A stretch of 24,290 nucleotides of DNA. Origin: a virus. Positions 15,703-22,414 of the stretch are shown piece after piece. The stretch covers positions 1 to 24,290 of the IMG/VR virus record IMGVR_UViG_3300014839_001400; one strand, 5' to 3'. The first letter of the stretch is position 1; every line of letters starts with the position of its first letter. The position numbers and the translations under genes are program-made. The notes beneath the pieces are model-generated. The model saw only the letters and a program-made list of their open reading frames with translations. It was not told the DNA's origin and made no database searches.

Positions 15703-17201
15703 GCTGAGCCCATTATCGCATCCAATGCGCTCTTTCCATCCAGCAGGCTCTCGATGGGGCTGTCGCCGTGCTCCTGCAGGTCGTCGTTGACATCATCCTC
15801 GATGTAGTCCGGTAGGCCCAGGTTCTTGATGAGCGCGTCCCGGATGCCTCCCTGCTTTGATAGATCCCAGCCGGCTTTCTCAAATAGGCTTAACAGGGCC
15901 ACGACGTCCTGGGTGCTCAACGGCACCAGTGGGTCGTAGATGATCTTCGGCTTGGGCTGGCCAGGCTTGAACTCGAATTGTGGATTGAGCCTGAAGAGCT
16001 GCTTGACTGCCTGGCTGTTGATCGACTCCATGAAGGATGTGGCTGTAGCGGCCACTGCCAGCGTGAAGTTGTCGGTCTTATCTCGTGATAGAGCCAGGGA
16101 TCCGGTTCCGCCCATGCCCAGGGCCTGGAATTCGGTCATAGTGGCGATCAGGATGGCCTTTGCTTCAGCTTCTATCGATTCTGTGATGTGGCCTATGATA
16201 TCAGCATTCTGTGAGGGCTGAAGGAATCCCACTTTGATCAGGGGGTTGCCATTGGCGTCCCACATCTGGGGGGTGATCGCCCATTTCTGCTCCTGCAGGC
16301 TGATGTGCGTAAGTGTCTCGACGAGACCATTATATGAGGCCAGAGCCTCCTGGGCGGCCGGATCCGAAGGGTTCGCACCGTAGAGGACGGGTGCGTTTGA
16401 GATGTTTGCAGGCACCTCTGCCCAGGGTATGCCTGCGCCGCCCCGCTCGGCGGTGACGTTCCTCAGATCCTCCATTACAGTCTTGGTCCTCCAGGACCTC
16501 CAGACCGGCCGGAGGATGGACCTGCCCTCAGGGCTGTCCTTGCCGGGCTCGGATCGGAGGTTCAGGATCTTCTGAATTGGGATAAACGTGGTATGATAGT
16601 CAGGCGCGGCGATCTGGGTCAGGCCGATCAGGCGAGTGACGTCTTCCGGGGCATAGTCCCAATGGAAGACGGTATCCGGGCTCCTGAATGAGAAGTTCGA
16701 CCAGCCCACGTCTCCGTCGTCATATTCGGATGTGTAGCGTTCATCCTCCTGCTCGCCGTTCCGCTGCTTAAAGATCTTCTCGAAGGGCGCAAACCCGTAC
16801 TGCAGGGTTGGCTTGGCGGCCGTGGCTATGAAGGTCTGCCAGGAGTGCTGCATATCGTTCATGCAGCTCTCCAGGAACTCTGCAGAGCCGTTCTCCTCGT
16901 TCTCGTCGACTACCGGGTCGACGTGCCAGGATGTACGGCGGATGAATAGGGAGTAGGCATTCAGAGCTGATCCTACGTAGGCATCGTTAGAGCCCATCTG
17001 CTCGTAGACGAGCCACAGCCTGCGACCCTGGAGCTCTGGAAGAAAGTCTCGCCGGATCCAGCCCGGTAGGAAGTAGGTGAGGCCGCTCCGGCCGTATTCC
17101 TGCCCCACCAGGGCCCGAGGGTTCTGGTTGAACTTGGGATATTTGCCACCCAAAATCTCGGATCCCTGAGCAGAGCTGGGCATGCGATTCTTTTTAGACA
17201 T
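15699..17201 (-). CDS. Portal protein, Mu gp29-like (DUF935)
   Basis: The 500-residue protein matches the DUF935 portal family: WHVDPVVDENEEN near 73-85, a Trp/Phe-rich stretch after LQYGFAPFEKIF, then SFRSPDTVFHWDY, FIPIQKILNLRSEPGKDSPEG and a conserved-looking RPVWRSWRTKT. A long helical region follows with LSRDKTDNFTLAVAA near 365-380. Portals form the dodecameric DNA channel at one capsid vertex and dock the terminase. It starts at ATG 17201 after a 52-bp gap from the HNH gene and is coupled to the MuF-like gene downstream. Confidence 0.83.
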   Translation of the reverse strand: MSKKNRMPSSAQGSEILGGKYPKFNQNPRALVGQEYGRSGLTYFLPGWIRRDFLPELQGRRLWLVYEQMGSNDAYVGSALNAYSLFIRRTSWHVDPVVDENEENGSAEFLESCMNDMQHSWQTFIATAAKPTLQYGFAPFEKIFKQRNGEQEDERYTSEYDDGDVGWSNFSFRSPDTVFHWDYAPEDVTRLIGLTQIAAPDYHTTFIPIQKILNLRSEPGKDSPEGRSILRPVWRSWRTKTVMEDLRNVTAERGGAGIPWAEVPANISNAPVLYGANPSDPAAQEALASYNGLVETLTHISLQEQKWAITPQMWDANGNPLIKVGFLQPSQNADIIGHITESIEAEAKAILIATMTEFQALGMGGTGSLALSRDKTDNFTLAVAATATSFMESINSQAVKQLFRLNPQFEFKPGQPKPKIIYDPLVPLSTQDVVALLSLFEKAGWDLSKQGGIRDALIKNLGLPDYIEDDVNDDLQEHGDSPIESLLDGKSALDAIMGSA

Positions 17202-17253
17202 AACTCACTTCCAGAAAACGATAACCTCAGACTATGATAGAAATTGGCAGGAC

Positions 17254-17490
17254 TTACTTCTTAGATGCGCCTTTCTGGCGATTGGTGGCCTGGCTTACGG
17301 CCCGGAGGTTCCGGTTGCTGTTGGATCCACCCTGGGATATGGGCGTCTTGTGGTCGACCTCCCGGGGGTCTCCGACTTTCAGGCCCATCTTGTCCCTGGC
17401 GGCATTCCGCTGGGCTCGTTCTTTGATCTGTTCAGGCTTACCGTGAAAATCACGATATTCTTGTTTGTAATCTCTTGCTTTTTCAGGCAT
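17254..17490 (-). CDS. HNH endonuclease
   Basis: From ATG 17490 (GGAG nine bases upstream) the product has 78 residues. The core reads RNAARDKMGLK, then EVDHKTPISQGGSNSNRNL and NRQKG, the HNH fold with DH, an Asn in the middle and a final Asn-Lys-Gly. HNH nucleases encoded beside terminase genes assist DNA packaging or maturation in several phage groups. It sits between the large terminase/zinc-ribbon genes and the portal. An upstream start at 17565 would overlap the zinc-ribbon gene, so it is not preferred. Confidence 0.75.
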   Translation of the reverse strand: MPEKARDYKQEYRDFHGKPEQIKERAQRNAARDKMGLKVGDPREVDHKTPISQGGSNSNRNLRAVSQATNRQKGASKK

Positions 17491-17492
17491 GA

Positions 17493-17678
17493 TTATGACT
17501 CCTGGTGAGGCACTCTCAGCTTGAATTCGCTGTCGAGGTGCATCATTCGCTTGCACAAACCGCACTTGATATCAAAATCTGAGTCGGGTGGTGGGGGGCA
17601 GGGAAACGGCGGCAGAAAGCTCACCTGCAGGCAGTATGGACAAAATAGAGCGATTGATCTGGAAAAATCTGGATGCAT
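17493..17678 (-). CDS. Small zinc-ribbon protein
   Basis: The 61-residue product contains CPYC near residues 13-16 and CGLC near 39-42, a two-knuckle zinc ribbon, separated by a Pro-rich segment. The ATG at 17678 lies just after the terminase stop (TGAAAGATG), and the TAA lies two bases before the HNH ATG. It may work with the HNH nuclease or terminase in packaging, judged only by position. Confidence 0.6.
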   Translation of the reverse strand: MHPDFSRSIALFCPYCLQVSFLPPFPCPPPPDSDFDIKCGLCKRMMHLDSEFKLRVPHQES

Positions 17679-17681
17679 CTT

Positions 17682-18983
17682 TCACTTCCATGCAGGCTTT
17701 TGGACTCCACCCGAGAAGACCAGCTTGGTCTCCAGGGGAATCATGCCTAAAGCCTGCCAGGCATAAGCCAGGCTGTCTACAAAATCGTCGTGTGCTCCTA
17801 TCGGGAACGAGAGGAGTTCAGATTCAAACTCTGGAGGCAGCCCTCGGACATGATAGATCTGACCCAGCTCATAGCGTGCCTCCATGGGCGCAAACCGGCT
17901 GACCTTATCCTAGATTGGCCTGACACCCCGGACATTCAGAGACGTCTGAGCTGCGAGCTGCTGGATAAGTGCCTTCTGATATTGTACGTCCTCTATGGCC
18001 ACTATAGCCGGCTTCCACTTAGCAGCAAGTTGCTTGATGAACGTGATCTGCTGTGAGAATGAGCCCCGGATCCGTTGGACATCCAGGACGTGCAGGTTTC
18101 CTGCAGGATCCCGGCCCAGGACGGATCCGGCCGTGAAGTCCGCCGTCTCCTTTTCGGATATGGCCAGGTCAACGCCCAGGGCGATCTTCATGCCTGCCGG
18201 CGCGTGGTCCTCATACTTCAGCCAGGCCCTTTGAATCCTGGTGGCTCCGGCCGCTATGAACTTGCATTCATACTCCTGGGCGACGTATGCATTGCCGCCT
18301 TCCAGACGCTCTTCCTCAATGAAGGCCGGGTCGATCCTGGGACACTTCTGCCAGGGGACCTCGATCTTTTGCCAGTTTTGGCTTTTAGCCCAGGCCTCAT
18401 AGAAGAAGCCCTGCTCGCCCCGGGGCGTGGACAGAAGGATCAGCCGGCCTTTGGATACGGCCAGCATCGGCCGGACGGCGCTATATAGGACATCAGGGAT
18501 TTGGGCCGCCTCGTCGAGAATCAGGAGAGTGACGGCGCTTATGCCTCGGATGGTCTTCTCACTGCCAGGCAATGCGACGATTCGAGACCTGTTGGCAAAG
18601 CGGACAGAGAGCTTCGTGTCGCTGTCGATCATTGCCTCCGTGTGCAGCAGCCCGAGGAACTCCGAGACCTTCCCCATGGTCTCGGATGACTGCCTGAGGG
18701 ATGGTGAATCGATGAGTATGACGCTTTTAGGTTTGTAGATAGCCTCCCACAGGGCCAGCACGGCCGTGGTGGTTGACTTGCCTGACTGTCTGGAGCAGTT
18801 CAGGATAATCCTTTGAGCCCGGGATCGTAGGAACCTAGCCTGCCAGGCGTCGGGCTTAAAGTGTAGGTAATGAAGAGCGAATAGGACCGGATCATTCTGT
18901 GCCCGGAGCTGGATTATCTCCTCTGCTTTCTGGATAGCTTCCAGCCTTGTCAAGTGTAGCGAGGAGCTCTTTGAGTCGGGCAT
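17682..18983 (-). CDS. terL: Terminase large subunit, interrupted by in-frame TAG
   Basis: The frame from ATG 18983 gives 357 residues to a TAG at 17910-17912, then 75 more residues in the same frame to TGA at 17682. The ATPase domain shows Walker A SRQSGKST (64-71), Walker B LLILDEAA (D157, E158) and the coupling motif STPRG (185-189). The nuclease domain shows D272 (GVDLAISE) and E331 (AIEDVQY). The third acidic cluster, HDDFVD (D399, D400, D403), lies after the TAG, as does the family motif DKVSRFAPMEARYELG. Stopping at TAG would remove an essential nuclease residue. No ribosome-binding site is seen for a separate downstream fragment. The gene overlaps the small terminase by 92 bases. Confidence 0.8.
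17910..17912 (-). other. In-frame TAG codon inside the large terminase
   Basis: The context is GTC AGG CCA ATC TAG GAT AAG GTC AGC (codons V R P I stop D K V S). Homologous terminases run from a VRP-like stretch into DKvsR with one or a few variable residues between. The TAG therefore occupies a tolerant sense position. It could be read as pyrrolysine, be suppressed, or be a nonsense mutation. Confidence 0.7.
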
Positions 18984-19455
18984 CTAATTCAGCTTCTGAT
19001 AGAGATTCTATGGCGGTGGCCTTCCGGCTCTCGGGGTCGTCCCCGGACATCTCCAGCTCGAGCTTCATGGCCTTGGTGGCCATCTCGGCTGCAGCGGAAT
19101 GCCAGACTATGATCTGGCCAGGGGTGACCCGGCGCTCGCCTTCGGAGGTCTTGTATGTGTCGCCTTCCTCTCGATCCAGGTGCTGAGACGCTCGCCACTT
19201 GATCTTCTCAATCAGGTCCAGGGACTTGATGATCTCAACTTTGGCGGCTTCCCTGCGCTCGTCGTGGTGCCGTGCACGGTCCTCTTTGGACTCCTTGACC
19301 AGATCCTTGAGGTCCCAGACGGCCGTCTTGTAGCGGTTGATGGTTGAGTAGAGCCCGGGCTGGCCGATCTCCTTGGCTATTTCCCGCGCACTTTTCTTGT
19401 CTCCGAAGCCCTTTTCGATAATATCGATATACGGGGCCAGTTTTTCAAATGCCAT
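18892..19455 (-). CDS. terS: Terminase small subunit-like DNA-binding protein
   Basis: From ATG 19455 (AGGT six bases upstream) the product has 187 residues. A helix-turn-helix lies near residues 20-45 (SAREIAKEIGQPGLYSTINRYK), followed by a long charged helical region and an acidic, Pro/Gly-rich C-terminus. Size, HTH and position just before the large subunit match small terminases, which recognise the viral packaging site. The frame stays open upstream through the tandem repeats to a TTG at 19599, but the repeat-coded HCINLH string is not protein-like, so the internal ATG is preferred. The five-fold repeat directly upstream may be its binding site. Confidence 0.68.
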   Translation of the reverse strand: MAFEKLAPYIDIIEKGFGDKKSAREIAKEIGQPGLYSTINRYKTAVWDLKDLVKESKEDRARHHDERREAAKVEIIKSLDLIEKIKWRASQHLDREEGDTYKTSEGERRVTPGQIIVWHSAAAEMATKAMKLELEMSGDDPESRKATAIESLSEAELDARLKELLATLDKAGSYPESRGDNPAPGTE

Positions 19456-19463
19456 AGATACCT

Positions 19464-19553
19464 GATGCAAATTGATGCAATGATGCAAATTGATGCAATG
19501 ATGCAAATTGATGCAATGATGCAAATTGATGCAATGATGCAAATTGATGCAAT
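19464..19553. repeat. Five perfect 18-bp tandem repeats upstream of terS
   Basis: The unit GATGCAAATTGATGCAAT occurs five times without mismatch, and a half unit GATGCAAT follows at 19559-19566. Within each unit GATGCAA is present twice, at alternating 10- and 8-bp steps, giving eleven copies in all. The array begins nine bases from the small terminase start. Possible roles are a packaging site, an operator, or replication iterons. Confidence 0.95.
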
Positions 19554-19590
19554 GAAGTGATGCAATGAAAATGATAGGCCGACCAGGCAG

Positions 19591-19600
19591 GTATATCAAA
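19591..19600 (-). promoter_or_regulatory. Weak TATA-like box ahead of the packaging genes
   Basis: The minus strand reads TTTGATATAC. A transcript from here would begin near 19570 and carry the tandem repeats in its leader. The motif is short and weak, but a late promoter is expected somewhere in this gap. Confidence 0.25.
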
Positions 19601-19680
19601 GGCAGGAGGGAATGAAGGAAGAAAGACAGATGGCCCGGCCGGCCGTCATGCCACTGTTGGGTGACAATGATGGAGGATGT

Positions 19681-19704
19681 GGCCCGGCTGCAGAGGGCCG
19701 GGCC
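19681..19704. repeat. Hairpin GGCCCGGC / GCCGGGCC
   Basis: An 8-bp perfect stem (19681-19688 with 19697-19704) with an 8-base loop. A T-rich stretch follows on the plus strand, but no plus-strand gene precedes it. Confidence 0.8.
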
Positions 19705-19796
19705 TGGATTGGTTTGTTTGTTAATTGCTGTTCGAGTTAGAAATTGCCTAAAATATGGAAATATAAGTCATCCCCGTCGTTAATGAAAACTTGAGA

Positions 19797-19819
19797 GGAC
19801 GGCCTGTCCAGGGCCGTCC
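19797..19819 (-). terminator. Hairpin GGACGGCC / GGCCGTCC, possible terminator
   Basis: An 8-bp perfect stem (19797-19804 with 19812-19819) with a 7-base loop. On the minus strand it is followed by CTCAAGTTTTCATT, so it could end transcripts coming from the early genes. A TTTT also lies on the other side, so direction is uncertain. Confidence 0.4.
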
Positions 19820-19914
19820 ATGGAGTTTTGTCCTTGGTTGATTGACTAGAGCGACTATATTCGATATTAGTCCTCGTCGATTTGTCCCTCCCACATGGGA
19901 GTATGACCATGATA

Positions 19915-19945
19915 GGCCCGGGACGCTCGCTTCTTCGTCCGGGCC
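19915..19945. repeat. Hairpin GGCCCGGGACG / CGTCCGGGCC
   Basis: Arms of 11 and 10 bases (19915-19925 and 19936-19945) pair with one bulged G around a 10-base loop. A smaller inverted repeat CTCCCA/TGGGAG lies just before it at 19888-19901. The position is about 75 bases after the last early gene on the minus strand. Confidence 0.75.
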
Positions 19946-20019
19946 ATTCATGAAGTTGATATGTCTTATCCTATACTTAATCACGCCTCGGCCGTAGCTT
20001 CGTAGGCTGTGACAATAAC

Positions 20020-20289
20020 TTATGCAGGTTCGGCAGTGGCTTGTGATTCATGCCGGTGTCCTTTGGTGGCCTGCAGGGTCCGCAGTCCAGTAGGTCTCGC
20101 TTGGATGGCTTCAGCTCTTGTCGGATCTCCTCGCCCTTTGCCATTCTTCAGCTCCCGGTAGCGTGCCACTACGCGATCCCGTGCCATCCGTGCCTGCAGC
20201 TCTTCCTGGCGCTGCGTTTCGGCCACCCGGGCCGCATTGCAGCCTTTCGATCCGGCCCAGAAAAGTTTTGTTCGTGAGAAGTTTGACAT
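20020..20289 (-). CDS. Small basic helical protein, unknown
   Basis: The 89-residue product begins at ATG 20289, one base after the TAA of the upstream gene, and ends with TAA. It is rich in Arg, Ala, Gln and Glu, mostly helical (residues 18-50), with a basic disordered C-terminus. Such proteins often bind nucleic acid. No family is recognised. It is the last gene of the early block before the hairpin-rich junction. Confidence 0.5.
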   Translation of the reverse strand: MSNFSRTKLFWAGSKGCNAARVAETQRQEELQARMARDRVVARYRELKNGKGRGDPTRAEAIQARPTGLRTLQATKGHRHESQATAEPA

Positions 20290-20290
20290 G

Positions 20291-20722
20291 TTATTCGTAA
20301 ATCATGAAGCAGTTATCGCAATACAGTACCCCTCGGTGATCCATCAGCAGCTCGCCGCCACATGGGCAGGCATCGAGCCACAGGACCTCCCCTTTTTGCG
20401 TGACTATTGCGATTTCTGGGTGTTCATTTGCTGGAGTGTATTCTTCTTTGGCCAGTCGGCCTTGCTCTCGAATAATCGCTGGTGGTTGCCAACCCCAAGA
20501 TGAGCGAGTGAACCGACGGCCATTGACCATTAGGCGGCCTTTTTCATCAGACCCGACCATGCTCTTGATATTCAAAGAGGCCTTCAGGACGCCGCCAGTC
20601 CATATACGCCAGAAGGCCTTATCTCTCTGTAAGGCCTTTAGCTCGGAATCTGAGAGAATATCTCTTTCCTCATCTAAGATGCGAGGAGAAAAGATAATAT
20701 TATTAAATTTCAGACAGTTCAT
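20291..20722 (-). CDS. Unknown protein with C-terminal zinc ribbon
   Basis: I prefer the ATG at 20722 because it overlaps the TGA of the wHTH gene (ATGA). This gives 143 residues. The N-terminal half is charged and helical (DEERDILSDSELKALQRDKAFWRIW). The middle has a basic patch around NGRRFTRSSWGWQPP. The end holds CPCGGELL followed by YCDNCF, a four-Cys zinc ribbon. It probably binds DNA or RNA. An earlier start at 20746 is possible. Confidence 0.6.
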   Translation of the reverse strand: MNCLKFNNIIFSPRILDEERDILSDSELKALQRDKAFWRIWTGGVLKASLNIKSMVGSDEKGRLMVNGRRFTRSSWGWQPPAIIREQGRLAKEEYTPANEHPEIAIVTQKGEVLWLDACPCGGELLMDHRGVLYCDNCFMIYE

Positions 20723-20940
20723 ATCTTGCAATAAACTTCCTGACACGATCTCCCTCCATTGATCACCAAGCGAGTCTCGACTTTCTTCTCCTTCTTGAGC
20801 CTTTCAACTGCTTTCTGGATCTTTCCAATAGTCCAGGGCCACTTGCCCATCTCCAGTCTCGCCTGCTTTTCTAGCTGATAGAGATTCATACCTGGATTGG
20901 CTCGGACGAGTGTGAGGACCTGGATGTCGGTGAAATTCAT
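20719..20940 (-). CDS. Small winged-helix DNA-binding protein
   Basis: Starting at ATG 20940, which overlaps the stop of the upstream gene (ATGA), the product has 73 residues. The sequence IQVLTLVRANPGMNLYQLEKQAR, then TIGKIQKAVERLKKEKKVETRLV, is a typical wHTH with recognition helix and beta-hairpin wing. It lacks an effector domain. It is likely a viral transcription regulator. The last residues include two Cys. Confidence 0.65.
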   Translation of the reverse strand: MNFTDIQVLTLVRANPGMNLYQLEKQARLEMGKWPWTIGKIQKAVERLKKEKKVETRLVINGGRSCQEVYCKI

Positions 20941-21299
20941 ACGATCCTCTTGTTGATCCGGGCCAGGTTGAGCAGTGCCTCTTTCTCGGTTTTGGCCCAG
21001 GCGAAGAACTCTTGGAATTCCGGTGTACCTATTTGGAGCCCTTCGGTCTCCATTGGTGGCCATGTAAGCGAGACTGTGGCCGGAAGCTGCAGCTCTCCGT
21101 TGATAATATCGATATGGATCTTCCAGGGCTTCAGGCCGGCTATGATCTCCTTGGCCCACTTGTCGGTATCCCGGCTGACTAACTCTGCCCCTGGATCGAA
21201 GCTCTGAACGATCTTCAGGATACGTTCTGCCAGGGCCAGGTCAGTATAGGGCCCCCAAAATTCTTCTTGCTGGCTGTCTGCAATACAGATCATTTGCAT
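20937..21299 (-). CDS. Early protein of unknown function, first after paired-palindrome region
   Basis: The 120-residue product starts at ATG 21299 behind a strong AGGAGGG. It contains WGPYTDLALAERILKIVQSFDP and a Trp-rich middle, features seen in small phage proteins without known role. A TATA-like box lies about 85 bases upstream and one of the 20-bp palindromes sits between that box and the start codon. Its expression is therefore probably controlled at that site. No catalytic motif is visible. Confidence 0.6.
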   Translation of the reverse strand: MQMICIADSQQEEFWGPYTDLALAERILKIVQSFDPGAELVSRDTDKWAKEIIAGLKPWKIHIDIINGELQLPATVSLTWPPMETEGLQIGTPEFQEFFAWAKTEKEALLNLARINKRIV

Positions 21300-21315
21300 A
21301 AGTTAGCCCTCCTAA

Positions 21316-21335
21316 AACCGTCAAATTTGACGGTT
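21316..21335. promoter_or_regulatory. Perfect 20-bp palindrome, site 1
   Basis: The sequence AACCGTCAAATTTGACGGTT is identical to its reverse complement. It lies between a TATA-like box and the start codon of the 120-residue gene, where a bound repressor would block transcription. Each arm contains the half-site AACCGTC. Confidence 0.85.
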
Positions 21336-21381
21336 GACAGTTTTGCCAAAATCTCCCACGAAACCGAAAAAGTTCCATTCA

Positions 21382-21390
21382 TTTATATAC
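21382..21390 (-). promoter_or_regulatory. TATA box with purine-rich BRE
   Basis: The minus strand reads AAGGAGAGATGTATATAAAT. TATATAAA preceded by a purine-rich element fits an archaeal BRE/TATA pair. Initiation would fall near 21357, just before palindrome site 1 and about 55 bases before the start of the 120-residue gene. Confidence 0.5.
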
Positions 21391-21496
21391 ATCTCTCCTT
21401 ATTCTTTCTCTTTCTAATACTATACTTGCTATTTTTCTTGCAATTCTATTCGTGGAGTCGTACCTTAAATTATGACGTCTAACGATTCAATCCTAT

Positions 21497-21531
21497 AACC
21501 GTCAACCGTCAAATTTGACGGTTTAACCGTC
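21497..21531. promoter_or_regulatory. Palindrome site 2 with extra half-sites
   Basis: The same 20-bp palindrome as site 1 lies at 21504-21523. Additional AACCGTC half-sites flank it at 21497-21503 and 21525-21531, so a second, overlapping 15-bp inverted repeat forms with its right arm. The block overlaps the stop codon of the 203-residue gene. The start-to-start distance to site 1 is 188 bp. Confidence 0.85.
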
Positions 21532-22134
21532 TAAATATTCCCTCAATCTTATCAGCTCCTTTTGACTATGGCTTTGAGAATGAACTATGATGAATCTCTG
21601 GTCCAGGGCGAGGTCTGGCTTTAGTTGATGAAGTCTTTGTTTGCTTATTTTCAAGATCTTTGCTGCAGACCTGAAAGGGACTTGCTTGAGACCAACCGAT
21701 TTCATATGATCGTACAAACCGTCTATATGCGATTTGACGGTTTTACCGTTCACTGTTCTTGGTGCGGTTTCCAAAATTGATAGTTTGGACCGGATCTCCT
21801 TGATATTCCGGCGATCTTCGGCTATGAGTCCCGGAAAGTCGTCTCTGATCTGCTCAATGTCTTCCTGTACATCCTTCAGAGCATTGCTTAGTTCCTCGAT
21901 CTGTGCAGCCTGCTTGACCGCCTGCTTCTTCAGATCCTCGTTTCCCTTTCGTATGTCGCTGAGAAGCAAGATCAATGCCTGCTTCTCCTGTGGATTCATG
22001 GCCCCTGACTTCGCTTCCCTGAGTTCCTCTAGCTCGGCATCCTTAGATCGAATCTTGGCGGCAAACTCCTCTCGCTCATCAGGAGATGGGCCAAGGGTTG
22101 AAGCGAGCTGGAAGGCAGGCAGGGCAGCAGACAT
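21523..22134 (-). CDS. Coiled-coil protein with C-terminal HTH-like domain
   Basis: The 203-residue product starts by TGATG overlap with the upstream zinc-ribbon gene. Residues about 18-125 form a long charged coiled coil. Residues 128-203 (TVNGKTVKSHIDGLYDHMK, then AAKILKISKQRLHQLK) look like a winged-helix DNA-binding domain. I associate this architecture with plasmid and virus proteins of methanogens, although I cannot confirm it here. Its stop codon lies inside palindrome site 2, and an inverted pair of AACCGTC half-sites lies inside the gene at 21717-21742. It is the best candidate to bind these sites, as an autoregulator, partition or replication-origin protein. Confidence 0.65.
   Translation of the reverse strand: MSAALPAFQLASTLGPSPDEREEFAAKIRSKDAELEELREAKSGAMNPQEKQALILLLSDIRKGNEDLKKQAVKQAAQIEELSNALKDVQEDIEQIRDDFPGLIAEDRRNIKEIRSKLSILETAPRTVNGKTVKSHIDGLYDHMKSVGLKQVPFRSAAKILKISKQRLHQLKPDLALDQRFIIVHSQSHSQKELIRLREYLDG
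21717..21742. repeat. In-gene inverted half-sites AACCGTC / GACGGTT
   Basis: The half-sites at 21717-21723 and 21736-21742 are the same as in the 20-bp palindromes but separated by 12 instead of 6 bases. They fall in the codons for the NGKTVKSHIDGL segment, so coding constraint could explain them. Confidence 0.6.
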
Positions 22135-22289
22135 CAGGGAACGGCCTCAAATCCGAATCTGGGTTTTTCCAGGAGCTTCAGAGGAAATACCCGGCCTGAT
22201 GTAATGCACTTAAACCAGGACTTGCCAGTCTCGGATTCATTGCCGAGGAAAGCCGTCTCGCCACCACATGAAGGGCAGGCTTGGGTCAT
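22134..22289 (-). CDS. Small zinc-ribbon protein, 51 residues
   Basis: The ATG at 22289 overlaps the TGA of the previous short gene. The product opens with ACPSCGGE and continues to WFKC near residue 25-28, giving three zinc-binding Cys in ribbon spacing, followed by a basic/hydrophobic tail. The stop overlaps the ATG of the 203-residue gene. Tight overlaps on both sides argue that it is translated. Function unknown. Confidence 0.6.
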   Translation of the reverse strand: MTQACPSCGGETAFLGNESETGKSWFKCITSGRVFPLKLLEKPRFGFEAVP

Positions 22290-22414
22290 TCTGATCCGCC
22301 CTCAACTCCGATAGAAGCCAGGACATGTTGCAAGTAGATCATATCTGAGATTCCAACCGTCGGATGCGTGGCCACAGAGCTACGAACGAAGGCCATCGCA
22401 AAGGCGCGCTTCAT
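22286..22414 (-). CDS. Very small protein, 42 residues
   Basis: The ATG at 22414 overlaps the stop of the 83-residue gene (ATGA) and the TGA overlaps the next ATG in the same way. The product begins MKRAFAMAFVRSSV and is mildly amphipathic. It may be a small helical protein. No family is recognised. Support comes from the chain of stop-start overlaps. Confidence 0.5.
   Translation of the reverse strand: MKRAFAMAFVRSSVATHPTVGISDMIYLQHVLASIGVEGGSE

Larger units (their letters stand above)
19601..20019. other. Junction region without convincing gene; several GC-rich hairpins
   Basis: No reading frame here has a proper start, ribosome-binding site or protein-like composition. The stretch separates the early genes from the packaging genes. 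It contains at least four inverted repeats, several built on GGCCCGG or GGACGGCC, and a GGCCGGCC palindrome near 19637-19644. It could hold a non-coding RNA, terminators of the early operon, or part of the packaging site. Confidence 0.6.

Noticed and set aside
19464-19566. CRISPR array
   Set aside because: The 18-bp units abut with no spacers and no cas genes are present, so this is a simple tandem repeat.
19456-19599. Upstream extension of the small terminase through the repeats (HCINLH string)
   Set aside because: It needs a TTG start without good context and codes a meaningless repeated peptide; the ATG at 19455 has a ribosome-binding motif.
19748-19984. 78-codon minus-strand ORF in the junction region
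   Set aside because: It spans GC-rich hairpins, has no ribosome-binding site and its composition is not protein-like.
21321-21392. 23-codon frame with GGAG upstream inside the palindrome-flanked gap
   Set aside because: The start codon lies inside the TATA-like box and the GGAG is too close to it; more likely promoter sequence than a leader peptide.
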